Assembly (NCBI RefSeq): GCF_003073175.1 | Contig: NZ_QBBX01000011.1 | Location: 1 to 51,334, forward strand | Direction of reading: 5' to 3' | DNA length: 51,334 bases | Origin: Peribacillus acanthi | Lineage (GTDB): Bacteria > Bacillota > Bacilli > Bacillales > DSM-1321 | Shown here: positions 1 through 8,422 of the stretch, in pieces | How the letters are laid out: every line of letters starts with the position of its first letter | Position numbering within the stretch: position 1 is the stretch's first letter | Program-made: the position numbers and the translations under genes | Notes under the pieces: generated by a model | What the model was told of the DNA's origin: nothing | The model's database searches: none | What the model saw: the letters and a program-made list of their open reading frames with translations, nothing else

Positions 1-56
1 TCAATCGCCCACACTTCTAATTGTTCACGTTCATTTAATTGGTTTCTCGTCATCAT
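1..56 (-). CDS. N-terminal fragment of an unidentified protein (runs off the window)
   Basis: Reading leftwards from an ATG at 56 (a second in-frame ATG is at 53) the frame stays open to the window edge and gives 18 residues beginning MMTRNQLNEREQ. Codon use looks normal for this genome. Only a weak AAGTGA-type ribosome site lies upstream. The product is not recognisable from so short a piece, so this is a tentative call. Confidence 0.3.
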   Translation of the reverse strand, partial: MMTRNQLNEREQLEVWAI

Positions 57-89
57 TTTGTACGTCACTTTTTGTATTTTAACCGCTTA

Positions 90-214
90 GTTGATTGGAG
101 TGGAGGGCGACGACTCCTGCGGGAGGAGTGTGAAGCTTGAGACCCCGCAAGGAGCATAGTGACTGAGGAGGCTCAAGTCACACCCCGCGGAAAGCGTTCG
201 CCAGGAACGGAAAT
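90..214 (+). repeat. Structured dispersed repeat, copy 1
   Basis: This copy shares with 13784-13912 the blocks GTTGATTGGAG, ACTCCTGCGGGA, GAGGAGGCTC and CCGCGGAAAGC. Three pairings are visible: GGCGA (106-110) with TCGCC (198-202); CTCCTGCGGG (114-123) with CCCGC-A-AGGAG (144-154); and GTGTGA..CTTGAG (128-141) with CTCAAGTCACAC (172-183). The second and third pairings interlock, as in a pseudoknot. From memory, this type of repeat is common in Bacillaceae genomes; I know of no assigned function. Confidence 0.7.
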
Positions 215-254
215 TAAAGGATTATCTAGTATATAAATTATTTTAATTGAAAAA

Positions 255-298
255 AGACTTTAGACAAACTCTTAATTCTTAGAGTTTGTCTAAAGTCT
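255..298 (-). terminator. Likely serA terminator
   Basis: Perfect 18-bp arms (255-272 and 281-298) enclose an 8-nt loop. On the minus strand the hairpin is followed by a run of T, so it would end transcription leaving serA, although it lies about 280 bp beyond the stop codon, past a repeat element. Confidence 0.6.
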
Positions 299-299
299 G

Positions 300-338
300 A
301 AGCGTGTTAACCATTAAAGTTAACACGCTTTTATTATT
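300..338 (+). terminator. Hairpin with T-rich tail
   Basis: Arms AAGCGTGTTAAC (300-311) and GTTAACACGCTT (319-330) pair perfectly over 12 bp and are followed by TTATTATT. It sits back to back with the 255-298 hairpin. No plus-strand gene is visible upstream in the window. Confidence 0.4.
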
Positions 339-391
339 GTTTAGAAATTAATATTATCTAGAACTGAGGATAACTTATATATAAGAATTTC

Positions 392-566
392 TGCGTCTAG
401 CTACAGCGCCTAGCCCTGACGTACAGGACGTACAAATGCCATCGGTGCTACTGGACATGGCGACCTTAGTCGGCCACGAGGTCATAAGTCGATCCATCAA
501 GACGGTAAAGACCAGCCTTCTCGCCGGCTTGGCTAATGCTTGTCGGAGCGTAACAACGCGCTTGTG
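392..566. repeat. Second type of Bacillaceae dispersed repeat
   Basis: The segment starts with GCGTCTAGCTACAGCGCCTAG and ends with GCGCTTGTGCTTTT, end motifs I recognise from intergenic repeats scattered through many Bacillus genomes. It is richer in GC than its surroundings and non-coding. It lies directly after the serA stop codon. Only one copy is present in the window, so the family assignment rests on memory of the end motifs. Confidence 0.5.
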
Positions 567-576
567 CTTTTATACT

Positions 577-2151
577 TTAAAGGGTTATAGAGTGCATAGA
601 TGTAATATCGTCCAGGTTCTCCATAAGTGTGAACATTTCTTCACTAAGAGGCTTATCAAAGGACATAATCATTATTGCTTCTCCACCAATTGTCTTTCGA
701 CCAACTTGCATCGTAGCAATATTTACACCGTGGTCTCCTAAAATTTTTCCAACTCGTCCGATGACTCCCGGCTTATCAGTATGCTGGATATATAAGAGAT
801 TACCTATTGGATTGAAGTCAATGTGAAAACCATTTAAACTAACCACTCTAGGTCCATAATTCTCAATATAAGTTCCTTTTAGTTCAAAGGTTTTCTTATC
901 TCCTTTAACGGTTACAGAAATACAATTCGAATATCCAAATGTGTTTTGTGATATTTTTTCTCCAATAGTTATTCCTCTTTCCTTGGCTGTCAAAAGTGCA
1001 TTTACCTCATTAACTGTTGCATCCACTCTTGATTGGAAAAATCCTGAAAGTAAGCTTTTGGTTAAAATCGATGAATCAAAATCAAAGCCATTTCCTGCAT
1101 AGGTAATCGATATTTCATGTATGCCTTCTTTCATGCATTGAGAAACAATTGATCCCAATTGTTTTACTAAATGATAAAAAGGTTGTACCTTTTCGAATAG
1201 TTCTTTTGATATAGCTGGCAAATTGATACTATTAGCCACTGGATTCCCGTTCAAATAATGCAAAACTTCCTGTGCCACCTGTGTTGCGACATTCAACTGA
1301 GCTTCTTTTGTGGATGCTCCTAAATGAGGGGTTACAATAACTTGATCAAGCTCTAATAGACGATTATGGATAGCGGGTTCTTCAGAGAACACATCGAGTG
1401 CAGCTCCTGCGATATGCCCCTCAACAATTAGTTCATATAAATCGTTTTCATCAATGATTCCGCCACGTGCACAGTTTAACAAATAGACGCCTTTTTTTGC
1501 TGTACGTAGGTTTTCCTTGTTCAAAATACCAGTCGTTTCTTTAGTCAAAGGTGTATGTACGGTAATGACATCGGAGGTTTTTATTAATTCCTCTATAGAT
1601 AAGAGTGTAACGTTTAATTTTTTTGCACGATCAGCAGTTAAAAATGGGTCATAGACTTGGACATCCATTCCAAAGGCTTTTGCTCTTTTTGCAATTTCTC
1701 CTCCAATCCTACCGAATCCAACGATTCCTAATATCTTCCGATTCAATTCAGTTCCAGTAAATGAACTGCGCTTCCATTCTCTATTTTTTAATGATGTATG
1801 GGCTTGAGGTATGTGTCTAAGCAAAGATGACATCATTGCAAAAGTATGCTCAGCAGTAGAAATCGTATTTCCGTCAGGTGCATTCACCACTACGATTCCG
1901 TTCCTAGTTGCTGCTTCTACATCTACATTATCAATTCCAACACCAGCTCGAGCGATAATTTGTAGCTTCGGCATTTGATTCATCAATTCTTCAGTAACTT
2001 TGGTTGCGCTACGCACTAGAATGGCGTCAATTTCATGCAATTCTGATTGTGCTTCCTCAACTGTTTTCTGAATTAAGTCAATCTCCTTAGCTTCTAATAA
2101 TGGATATAATCCTTCAGGTTTTATTGAATCAGCGACTAAGACTTTATACAC
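577..2151 (-). CDS. serA: D-3-phosphoglycerate dehydrogenase SerA
   Basis: SerA oxidises 3-phosphoglycerate to 3-phosphohydroxypyruvate with NAD, the first committed step of serine synthesis in the cytoplasm. The 524-residue protein has the full bacterial long-form layout: substrate and NAD-binding domains with GFGRIG at 145-150, active-site Arg229 in CARGG, Glu258 in SEEP and His276 in TPHLGAS, then an intervening domain and a C-terminal ACT domain (from about residue 450) that usually senses serine. The start is GTG at 2151, preceded by AGGATGGTGG. It is transcribed alone, divergent from ribU, from a good promoter at 2197-2225. Confidence 0.96.
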   Translation of the reverse strand: MYKVLVADSIKPEGLYPLLEAKEIDLIQKTVEEAQSELHEIDAILVRSATKVTEELMNQMPKLQIIARAGVGIDNVDVEAATRNGIVVVNAPDGNTISTAEHTFAMMSSLLRHIPQAHTSLKNREWKRSSFTGTELNRKILGIVGFGRIGGEIAKRAKAFGMDVQVYDPFLTADRAKKLNVTLLSIEELIKTSDVITVHTPLTKETTGILNKENLRTAKKGVYLLNCARGGIIDENDLYELIVEGHIAGAALDVFSEEPAIHNRLLELDQVIVTPHLGASTKEAQLNVATQVAQEVLHYLNGNPVANSINLPAISKELFEKVQPFYHLVKQLGSIVSQCMKEGIHEISITYAGNGFDFDSSILTKSLLSGFFQSRVDATVNEVNALLTAKERGITIGEKISQNTFGYSNCISVTVKGDKKTFELKGTYIENYGPRVVSLNGFHIDFNPIGNLLYIQHTDKPGVIGRVGKILGDHGVNIATMQVGRKTIGGEAIMIMSFDKPLSEEMFTLMENLDDITSMHSITL

Positions 2152-2196
2152 TCAAAACCACCATCCTATTTGGCAAAATATTATAAATTTTTGTTT

Positions 2197-2225
2197 ATTT
2201 TACATAATGAAAGAACATCTGTCAA
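2197..2225 (-). promoter_or_regulatory. SigA-type promoter of serA
   Basis: On the minus strand TTGACA (2225-2220) and TAAAAT (2202-2197) are separated by 17 nt, about 45 bp upstream of the serA start. The -35 is a perfect consensus match. Confidence 0.7.
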
Positions 2226-2339
2226 TTTAACATGGACAAATATATCGTAATTACGAACGTTAAATAAGGCAATAATGATTTTTGTTCGCATTTAATTTGT
2301 GATTGGTATTAATTGTTTTTGGTACCCGAAACAAATTTC

Positions 2340-2368
2340 TTCACAGAACGAGTTAATTCCTATATAAT
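2340..2368 (+). promoter_or_regulatory. SigA-type promoter of the ribU leader
   Basis: TTCACA (2340-2345), a 17-nt spacer and a perfect TATAAT (2363-2368) lie about 30 bp upstream of the FMN riboswitch, as expected for transcription of the leader. Confidence 0.65.
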
Positions 2369-2395
2369 CATTACTGTAGTAAAAATTAAATAGTC

Positions 2396-2530
2396 TATCT
2401 TCGGGGCAGGGTGTAATTCCCGACCGGCGGTGATGAGGAAGTTTCTCTAAGCCCGCGAGCCGTTTTTATAATGGCAGGATTTGGTGTGATTCCAAAGCCG
2501 ACAGTATAGTCTGGATGGGAGAAGGTGGAG
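2396..2530 (+). promoter_or_regulatory. FMN riboswitch (RFN element)
   Basis: The conserved RFN blocks are present in order: TCTTCGGGGCAGGGTG, CCGACCGGCGGTGAT, AGCCCGCGAGC, GGATTTGGTG, CCAAAGCCGACAGT and GGATGGGAGAAG. The aptamer binds FMN. A hairpin with a T-rich tail at 2590-2619 follows, consistent with transcription attenuation. The controlled gene is the riboflavin transporter ribU, starting at 2697. Confidence 0.95.
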
Positions 2531-2589
2531 GTTCAAGGACGTTTTAATTTATAATAGTTATTACGTTTATTTGGATGCGCTTTTTTCTC

Positions 2590-2619
2590 CCTACAGAATG
2601 TTTTTTTCTGTAGGTTTTA
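2590..2619 (+). terminator. Riboswitch expression-platform terminator
   Basis: CCTACAGA (2590-2597) pairs with TCTGTAGG (2607-2614), followed by TTTTATTT. Its place between the FMN aptamer and the ribU start suggests it forms when FMN is bound. Confidence 0.65.
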
Positions 2620-2696
2620 TTTATGTTGGAGAAAAAGCCATGCAATGAACCAATCCTCTTTTCGTGGAGTAGACACAAAAAGAAGGAGAGAAAAGA

Positions 2697-3281
2697 ATGA
2701 AGCAAGAAAGTAAGGTTAAGAAGTATGTAGCAATAGGTATGTTCAGCAGTATAGCGTATATTTTGATGCTGTTAAACTTTCCTTTCCCAGGGTTACCTAA
2801 TTATTTGTTGATTGATTTTAGTGATATTCCAGCTTTGATAGCCGCACTTTTATTCGGACCAATGGCAGGTATATTGGTTGAACTAATTAAAAATCTACTG
2901 GACTATATCATGACAGGAAGTTCTACAGGTGTTCCGATTGGGCATCTTGCAAACTTTACAGCGGGGTTATTGTTCGTCCTACCAACATACTTTGTTTATT
3001 CAAAACTTCTAACTAAGAAGGGTATGACATTTGGGTTGGTTGCAGGTACATTATCGATGGCATTCATTATGTCGGTATTAAATTACTTTGTGATTTTGCC
3101 AGCTTATTCAATTTTTATGGGTTGGGAAGCAATGTCTGCAAGTGCAACAAGACAGTTGATTGTCACAGCGATCTTACCATTCAATCTAATTAAAGGAATC
3201 TTTATTACTATTGTATTCATGCTATTATTTACTAAACTTCAGCCATGGATTAACAAAAAGTCCATGTTGAAGGGAGCTTAA
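2697..3281 (+). CDS. ribU: Riboflavin ECF transporter substrate-binding subunit RibU
   Basis: RibU (YpaA/FmnP) is the membrane S-component that captures riboflavin for an energy-coupling factor transporter; the ATPase and T subunits are encoded elsewhere. The 194-residue protein is almost wholly hydrophobic, with about six membrane segments, the normal size for the family. The start ATG at 2697 has AGAAGGAGAG upstream. The FMN riboswitch in front of it supports the substrate assignment. It is a single-gene unit closed by the terminator at 3295-3324. Confidence 0.94.
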   Translation: MKQESKVKKYVAIGMFSSIAYILMLLNFPFPGLPNYLLIDFSDIPALIAALLFGPMAGILVELIKNLLDYIMTGSSTGVPIGHLANFTAGLLFVLPTYFVYSKLLTKKGMTFGLVAGTLSMAFIMSVLNYFVILPAYSIFMGWEAMSASATRQLIVTAILPFNLIKGIFITIVFMLLFTKLQPWINKKSMLKGA

Positions 3282-3294
3282 TATATAAATGTTA

Positions 3295-3324
3295 AAAACG
3301 TCTCCATTTTTGGAGACGTTTTTT
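3295..3324 (+). terminator. ribU terminator
   Basis: AACGTCTCCA and TGGAGACGTT form a GC-rich hairpin followed by TTTTTTG, directly after the ribU stop codon. Confidence 0.8.
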
Positions 3325-3329
3325 GTTGA

Positions 3330-3362
3330 AATAAAAATACCACCCAAATAATAAGGGTGGCA
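3330..3362 (-). terminator. fer terminator
   Basis: On the minus strand CCACCC (3360-3355) pairs with GGGTGG (3345-3340) and is followed by TATTTTTATTT. It lies just past the fer stop codon and back to back with the ribU terminator. Confidence 0.7.
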
Positions 3363-3376
3363 CTTCCATTTAAGCA

Positions 3377-3664
<288 letters not shown>

Positions 3665-3692
3665 TTACACAAGAAACATCTTTCTATCCTTT

Positions 3693-3721
3693 ATTGTAAA
3701 TCTCATTCCTAAACTTTTCAA
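3693..3721 (-). promoter_or_regulatory. SigA-type promoter of fer
   Basis: On the minus strand TTGAAA (3721-3716), a 17-nt spacer and TACAAT (3698-3693) precede fer. Both hexamers match consensus at five of six positions. Confidence 0.65.
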
Positions 3722-3733
3722 TAGAAAATCTAT

Positions 3734-3748
3734 TGAGAATGCTTATCA
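3734..3748 (-). promoter_or_regulatory. Fur-box-like inverted repeat upstream of fer
   Basis: TGAGAATGCTTATCA (plus strand) matches the Bacillus Fur 7-1-7 consensus TGATAATNATTATCA at 12 of 14 defined positions. It lies 12 nt upstream of the fer -35 and also upstream of ypbB on the other strand. A near-identical box precedes qcrA at 49819-49833. Confidence 0.55.
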
Positions 3749-3760
3749 TATAAGGGTTTG

Positions 3761-3788
3761 TTGCACTTTTACCATTTTAAAATAAAGT
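3761..3788 (+). promoter_or_regulatory. Possible SigA promoter of the ypbB operon
   Basis: TTGCAC (3761-3766), a 16-nt spacer and TAAAGT (3783-3788) lie about 70 bp before ypbB. The -10 is imperfect, so this is a moderate call. Confidence 0.4.
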
Positions 3789-3858
3789 GACAAAATTCAA
3801 TTTTTCTCTACAAAATGTTCCTTAATTTGATAAAATGTGATGTAAGATAAAATTAAAA

Positions 3859-4938
3859 GTGAGTGATAAAATAATGATTACATTTATAGAGGCACTCATT
3901 TTGTCCATACTTATTAAAGTGAATGGAGAGCGAACAGTTTATTCAATCTATCACATTTTGAGTGGGAAAAAAAGCTTCCAAACAATCCAAGACAGTCATT
4001 TATATAACATATCGGTATGGTTTGATACAGCTAGGAACATGAATCGTAGTGATTTTGATATATTAGTGAATAATTTACATAATCAAGGTTATATACAATT
4101 CATTTCAGATAAGAAGCATGCCATCGTAAATCCAGAAGGTGTATTGGCGTTAGAAATGGCTTTTTCAAAAATGGAAATCCCCAACCATCTTAATGGGATG
4201 GGTCTTCAACGTCCAGTAAGGATTTTTTGGAAAAGGCTGTCACTCTTTGTACAAGTAATTTCTAATTACAATCACGAATCATCTATATATATTCCTATCC
4301 AAAGAGATACTGGGGTTCAAAATTTTGTTAAACAATATCTCATGTCTTTTAATAATCGCCAGATAATTGGTGATTTTTTGCATAAGGAGTTTGTGATAAT
4401 CCTTCATTCTTTATCAGAAGATCAAAGACATATATTCGTATGGAAGTTAACAGGATTTCATAGAGCAGGGTGGACTAATCAACAGATTTCGAAGAAACTA
4501 AAATTGGATGAATGGCACATCCATTATTTATTCTTAAATACACTTCACTATATTATTCAAGAGATAAAAAAATCACCAAATAAATTTCCTGTTTTATTTA
4601 ATTTAAGTAAGGATTTGTATACAGAACATTTCTCTCAAATCACTGAGTCAAGTCAAATAACCTATAGGATGTTGGGGAAAGGTTATGGAATAGATGAGAT
4701 TGCTGCTGTAAGGGGATTAAAAACAAGTACGGTCGAAGATCATATTGTCGAACTTGCATTGAGTATTAAAGACTTTAATATATCACCTTATGTAAGTGAG
4801 GAGATTTTTCAAGAGATACTTTCCATTTCAAATAAGCTAAAGACCAAACAATTGAAAATAATTAAACAAGAGCTTGATCATCAAGTAAGCTATTTTCAAA
4901 TTAGGTTGGTTTTAGCAAAAAGTGGTGGGCGATTATGA
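3859..4938 (+). CDS. ypbB: YpbB family protein with helix-turn-helix C-terminus
   Basis: This 359-residue protein precedes recS, as ypbB does in B. subtilis. Around residues 270-300 (GYGIDEIAAVRGLKTSTVEDHI) it has a LuxR/helicase-type helix-turn-helix, a fold often found in or beside RecQ helicases, so it may help RecS act on DNA; that role is inferred. The annotated start is GTG at 3859; ATG at 3874, with GTGAGTG in front, is an alternative and would give 354 residues. The stop overlaps the recS start by 4 nt (ATGA), so the two are translationally coupled. Confidence 0.85.
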   Translation: MSDKIMITFIEALILSILIKVNGERTVYSIYHILSGKKSFQTIQDSHLYNISVWFDTARNMNRSDFDILVNNLHNQGYIQFISDKKHAIVNPEGVLALEMAFSKMEIPNHLNGMGLQRPVRIFWKRLSLFVQVISNYNHESSIYIPIQRDTGVQNFVKQYLMSFNNRQIIGDFLHKEFVIILHSLSEDQRHIFVWKLTGFHRAGWTNQQISKKLKLDEWHIHYLFLNTLHYIIQEIKKSPNKFPVLFNLSKDLYTEHFSQITESSQITYRMLGKGYGIDEIAAVRGLKTSTVEDHIVELALSIKDFNISPYVSEEIFQEILSISNKLKTKQLKIIKQELDHQVSYFQIRLVLAKSGGRL

Positions 4939-6440
4939 ATTTATTGTCTTATTTAAAGCAATATTTTGGATATAGTTCCTTTAGGAAGGGACAAGAGGAA
5001 ACTGTAATGAGCTTAATAAACAGCCAAGATACACTCGCTATGCTTCCTACTGGTACCGGGAAATCTCTTTGTTTTCAATTGCCAGCATATGTTTTGGATG
5101 TAAGGGTGGTCATTGTTTCTCCACTAATTTCATTAATGCAAGATCAAGTAGAACAGATGAAATCACGGGGAGAAAAAAAGGTAGTCGCTCTAAATTCTTT
5201 TCTGTCCACAGAACAAAAATCCAAAGTTTTGGAAGTTCTTCATCAATATAAATTCATATTTCTATCACCCGAAATGCTTTCAAATGAGAATGTTATTCGT
5301 GCCTTACAATTACTTGAGATTGGCTTATTCGTTGTAGATGAAGCTCATTGTATTTCTCAATGGGGATACGATTTTCGTCCCGATTATTTAAAGTTAGGAG
5401 ACGTTCGGGAGAAGCTGGATTTCCCATTAACTCTAGCTTTAACCGCAACTGCAACAGAAAAAGTCCGAAAAGATATTAAATTGAGGCTCCGAATAGAAGA
5501 AGGTAATGAAGTTATTTCATCAGTGAATCGACCCAATATTAATATGCAAGTGGTTCATTGTGAAAACCATGTGATAAAGATGAGTAAATTAGAGGAACTT
5601 GTTTCCCAACTGAAACCACCAGGTATCATTTATTTTTCAAGTAAAAAACTTGCAGAACAAGCCGCTCAGCATCTATCAAAAGAAAATCTTTTAATATCCC
5701 ATTACCATGGTGGAATGGAGCAAGAACAAAGAATCCTAATCCAACAACAATTCATTAATGGTCAATTGGATGTTATTTGTGCAACAAGCGCATTTGGGAT
5801 GGGAATAAACAAAGAGAATGTGAGATATGTAATTCATTTTCATATGCCAGGTGACCTTGAGTCCTATGTTCAAGAAATCGGCAGAGCTGGTCGCGATGGT
5901 GAACAAAGCTGTTCGATTCTTTTATATGGAGAGGGAGATGAAGCCATTCATACTCATCTAATGGATTTTGAATTACCAGGAAACTCATCTATAGACCTAT
6001 TGTTCGATTACAAGCAATCCATTAAGGATTATAATGAAATTAAGAAAAAGGAACTAATGACTGAAAGGATGCAGCAGCTAGGTTTGAATGAAATCCACAT
6101 ACGATTAATAGATTCGCTTCTTCATCAATTTAAAGATTCTAATAATCAAAGGGGTAAAATTCAAGGTTATCTAAATGAAAGAAGAACCAACAAAGTTGCT
6201 AAACTTTTGAATATACAAGGTTGGATAAAAGATAAAAACTGCAGACGACAAAACCTATTTGAGTATTTCAATGAAGAGCCCCAACTCTCCCAACAATCTT
6301 GTTGTGATAATTGTGGCCATTTGATCCCAGAAAGTTTGTGGCTTGGAAACGAGCTATTATATGAGAAACGCGATTCCTTTAAGGGTTGGGAACTAGAATT
6401 GGAGAAATTATTGTTGGAAAAGAGAAGCCATGAAAAATAA
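4935..6440 (+). CDS. recS: RecQ-family ATP-dependent DNA helicase (RecS type)
   Basis: A 3'-5' superfamily 2 DNA helicase for recombination and repair. Visible motifs are TGTGKS (39-44, ATP binding), DEAH (135-138), TATATEK (motif III), and QEIGRAGRDG (motif VI). A cysteine set near residue 435-460 (C..CCDNC) forms the RecQ zinc-binding subdomain. At 501 residues it is the short form without an HRDC domain, as for B. subtilis YpbC/RecS rather than the longer RecQ. ATG at 4935 overlaps ypbB; the 3' end overlaps ypbD. Confidence 0.93.
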   Translation: MNLLSYLKQYFGYSSFRKGQEETVMSLINSQDTLAMLPTGTGKSLCFQLPAYVLDVRVVIVSPLISLMQDQVEQMKSRGEKKVVALNSFLSTEQKSKVLEVLHQYKFIFLSPEMLSNENVIRALQLLEIGLFVVDEAHCISQWGYDFRPDYLKLGDVREKLDFPLTLALTATATEKVRKDIKLRLRIEEGNEVISSVNRPNINMQVVHCENHVIKMSKLEELVSQLKPPGIIYFSSKKLAEQAAQHLSKENLLISHYHGGMEQEQRILIQQQFINGQLDVICATSAFGMGINKENVRYVIHFHMPGDLESYVQEIGRAGRDGEQSCSILLYGEGDEAIHTHLMDFELPGNSSIDLLFDYKQSIKDYNEIKKKELMTERMQQLGLNEIHIRLIDSLLHQFKDSNNQRGKIQGYLNERRTNKVAKLLNIQGWIKDKNCRRQNLFEYFNEEPQLSQQSCCDNCGHLIPESLWLGNELLYEKRDSFKGWELELEKLLLEKRSHEK

Positions 6441-7035
6441 ACAAGCAGAACTGATAAAACATCTTACGGATCAGCAACTTCTAGCTAATGTCATATTAAC
6501 TCAAGTAATTGTCTTAATCGTTGCTGCAATTATTGGCTTTTTAACTTTTAACAGCTTCCAACAATTTTCTGAATTATTCCGTTGGGATTTTGAGCAAATA
6601 GTGGTAATTGGAGGTTTATCTGGGCTACTTATTGTTTCGTTAGATATCGTATTCATGAAGTTTTTACCTGAGCGTTATCATGACGATGGTGGGATAAACA
6701 AGCGAATTTTTGGAAGCTTGTCCTATCCAATGATTATCATTGTAGCTTTTGTTGTAGCGATTGCAGAAGAAATTTTGTTTCGAGGAATTCTGCAAACTAC
6801 TTTTGGTTTGGTTCTCACTAGTATTATTTTTTCAATTGTTCATTATCGATATTTGTTTAATTGGTTTTTGTTTATAAATATTGTGTTACTTAGTTTTTTC
6901 ATTGGCTTCCTTTACGAATGGACAGGCAATCTGAATGTCACGATATTTGCACATTTTCTTATAGATTGTATTTTAGGAATAATCATCCGTAGGTCAGCAA
7001 GAAAAGAAATGACTTTAGAAGAGAGGGAAGATTAG
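6430..7035 (+). CDS. ypbD: CPBP-family intramembrane metalloprotease YpbD
   Basis: A 201-residue membrane protein of the CPBP (CAAX protease and bacteriocin-processing) family. The putative catalytic residues are intact: Glu113-Glu114 and Arg118 (EEILFRG), His138, and His175 with Asp179 (HFLID). About five membrane segments are predicted. The substrate is unknown. It starts inside the end of recS and its stop shares a base with the ypbE start, so it belongs to the ypbB-recS-ypbD-ypbE operon. Confidence 0.9.
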   Translation: MKNKQAELIKHLTDQQLLANVILTQVIVLIVAAIIGFLTFNSFQQFSELFRWDFEQIVVIGGLSGLLIVSLDIVFMKFLPERYHDDGGINKRIFGSLSYPMIIIVAFVVAIAEEILFRGILQTTFGLVLTSIIFSIVHYRYLFNWFLFINIVLLSFFIGFLYEWTGNLNVTIFAHFLIDCILGIIIRRSARKEMTLEERED

Positions 7036-7688
7036 TGGAAAGAAGATCGAATAAGCAACTTGATCAAGCTGATGGACTTCGTTCAGAAATAGAAGGGATG
7101 AAAAGAAATTCATCATCTCTTCCGACCAGAAGCGAATTACATGCAAATAAGAAGCAAAAAACAAAATGGAAAGTCAAATTCCCATTAATCAAGCTCTTAT
7201 CCTTATTTTTTATTTTGATTCCGATTACGATTTATGCCATCTATGCTGCAAATCATCAGGATAATGAAACAGCTGTCACTTCTGTTGATGAGGTGCAGGG
7301 AGTTGAGACTATTGAATTTAACGAAAACGAGAATATAACGCAAACAGACGACGAAGAAAATACTGATAAACAAAATGAAGTTATTTCTTCTTCAGATTCA
7401 ACTAAACAATCCAGTCAAAATACCAATACACAAACGACGAAAGAGAGTGAAACATCGAGTACCGAGGACGGTCAACAGGACGAATCATTAGTTAGCAAAG
7501 ATTCCTCAGAAGAAGACTATAAAATCGTTTACCATGTTGTAAAACCACAAGAGACAATCTTTCGTATAGCAATGAATTACTATCAATCTCAAGAGGGAAT
7601 TGAGCTAATAAAAGAGTGGAATAACCTTAAAGATAATAGCATAGAAGTAGGGCAAGAACTGAAAATACCAATAAAAAACAATAATTAA
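7035..7688 (+). CDS. ypbE: Membrane-anchored LysM protein YpbE
   Basis: A 217-residue protein with a basic cytoplasmic N-terminus, one membrane segment (about residues 50-70), a long acidic Ser/Thr/Gln-rich linker, and a C-terminal LysM domain (about 167-214, ending in GQELKIPI) that would bind peptidoglycan outside the membrane. The start is GTG at 7035 with GAGGGA upstream. It is the last gene of the operon. Family members are uncharacterised; a cell-wall anchoring role is inferred from the domain. Confidence 0.88.
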   Translation: MERRSNKQLDQADGLRSEIEGMKRNSSSLPTRSELHANKKQKTKWKVKFPLIKLLSLFFILIPITIYAIYAANHQDNETAVTSVDEVQGVETIEFNENENITQTDDEENTDKQNEVISSSDSTKQSSQNTNTQTTKESETSSTEDGQQDESLVSKDSSEEDYKIVYHVVKPQETIFRIAMNYYQSQEGIELIKEWNNLKDNSIEVGQELKIPIKNNN

Positions 7689-7812
7689 TTCATTCTTCAA
7701 GGTGGATATTTGAAGTTTGCAGCATTTTTGGTATGTAAGAATTTATTGTCAAAAACCAATAAACTATGCAACAGTCTTAAATAAAGAGTACCTCTTAAGT
7801 ATTTTCAGGTCT

Positions 7813-7839
7813 ACATTGTAGGACAAGGTCATACAATGT
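7813..7839. promoter_or_regulatory. Inverted repeat overlapping a possible SigE -10
   Basis: ACATTGTA (7813-7820) and TACAATGT (7832-7839) are perfect 8-bp arms. The right arm overlaps CATACAAT (7830-7837), an exact match to the SigE -10 consensus, but no good SigE -35 is present at the right spacing. It may be an operator for ypbF; weak call. Confidence 0.25.
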
Positions 7840-7871
7840 TGTAAACTGTTTATGCTCCGGAGGTATTTTTT

Positions 7872-8330
7872 ATGGAAATGTCCGTTATCATGTTAGAGGA
7901 TTGGACTGACCAAGCAACAAAAGTAATGTTAAATAATGTAATTGATAGAAAAAAGAAGTTTGATAAACTTAAAAAGAAACATTTTCAAACTAGTGTATCG
8001 TCGTTTATCCTTGGTCTGCTTTTCATGGCCTATCTGTATCAATTTATTTTAAAGCCCTATTCATATTCTTTTTTTGATATGTACTCCGTTTTTGTAGATG
8101 ATTTTATGAATTTGATTTATATGTTAGTTGTCTTTGGTTTGTATGGATACATGCTTTTCCTGAAAAAGAAATTAGACAAGGCTGAAACGGAGTATCATGC
8201 ACTTCGATGTGAGATTATCGACAGGAGTAAGGATCTGTGGAAACATGAGGATTCTTGGAAAAAAAGGCATAAGGTTTATGAAATGATGAAGAAAAACTAT
8301 GACATCAACCTTTATCATGAAAATAAATAG
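7872..8330 (+). CDS. ypbF: DUF2663 membrane protein YpbF
   Basis: A 152-residue protein with a lysine-rich amphipathic N-terminus, two membrane segments (about residues 43-62 and 78-97) and a charged, probably coiled C-terminus. Position after ypbE and size match B. subtilis YpbF (DUF2663), which has no known function. ATG at 7872 is preceded by CCGGAGG. Confidence 0.82.
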   Translation: MEMSVIMLEDWTDQATKVMLNNVIDRKKKFDKLKKKHFQTSVSSFILGLLFMAYLYQFILKPYSYSFFDMYSVFVDDFMNLIYMLVVFGLYGYMLFLKKKLDKAETEYHALRCEIIDRSKDLWKHEDSWKKRHKVYEMMKKNYDINLYHENK

Positions 8331-8422
8331 AAAATGAAAAAAATATTTTATTTTAAAAAGGTAAATGACACCGTTTGTTGAATACATTATCTAAGAAATA
8401 TTACAAAAACGGGGTGTGCTAT

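Larger units (their letters stand above)
57..576. other. Long intergenic region with two repeat elements and a double hairpin
   Basis: This stretch between the fragment at the left edge and the 3' end of serA holds no convincing gene. It contains a structured dispersed repeat (90-214), two adjacent hairpins (255-298 and 300-330) and a second type of repeat (about 392-566). The open frame that crosses 436-741 on the plus strand is an accident of the repeat and of the serA antisense strand. Confidence 0.6.

Noticed and set aside
436-741. 101-codon plus-strand frame
   Set aside because: It crosses a dispersed repeat and then runs antisense to serA; no ribosome site and no protein-like conservation.
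4935-6440. RecQ-type helicase looks truncated
   Set aside because: The short form without HRDC is normal for the RecS (YpbC) branch; no frameshift is seen.
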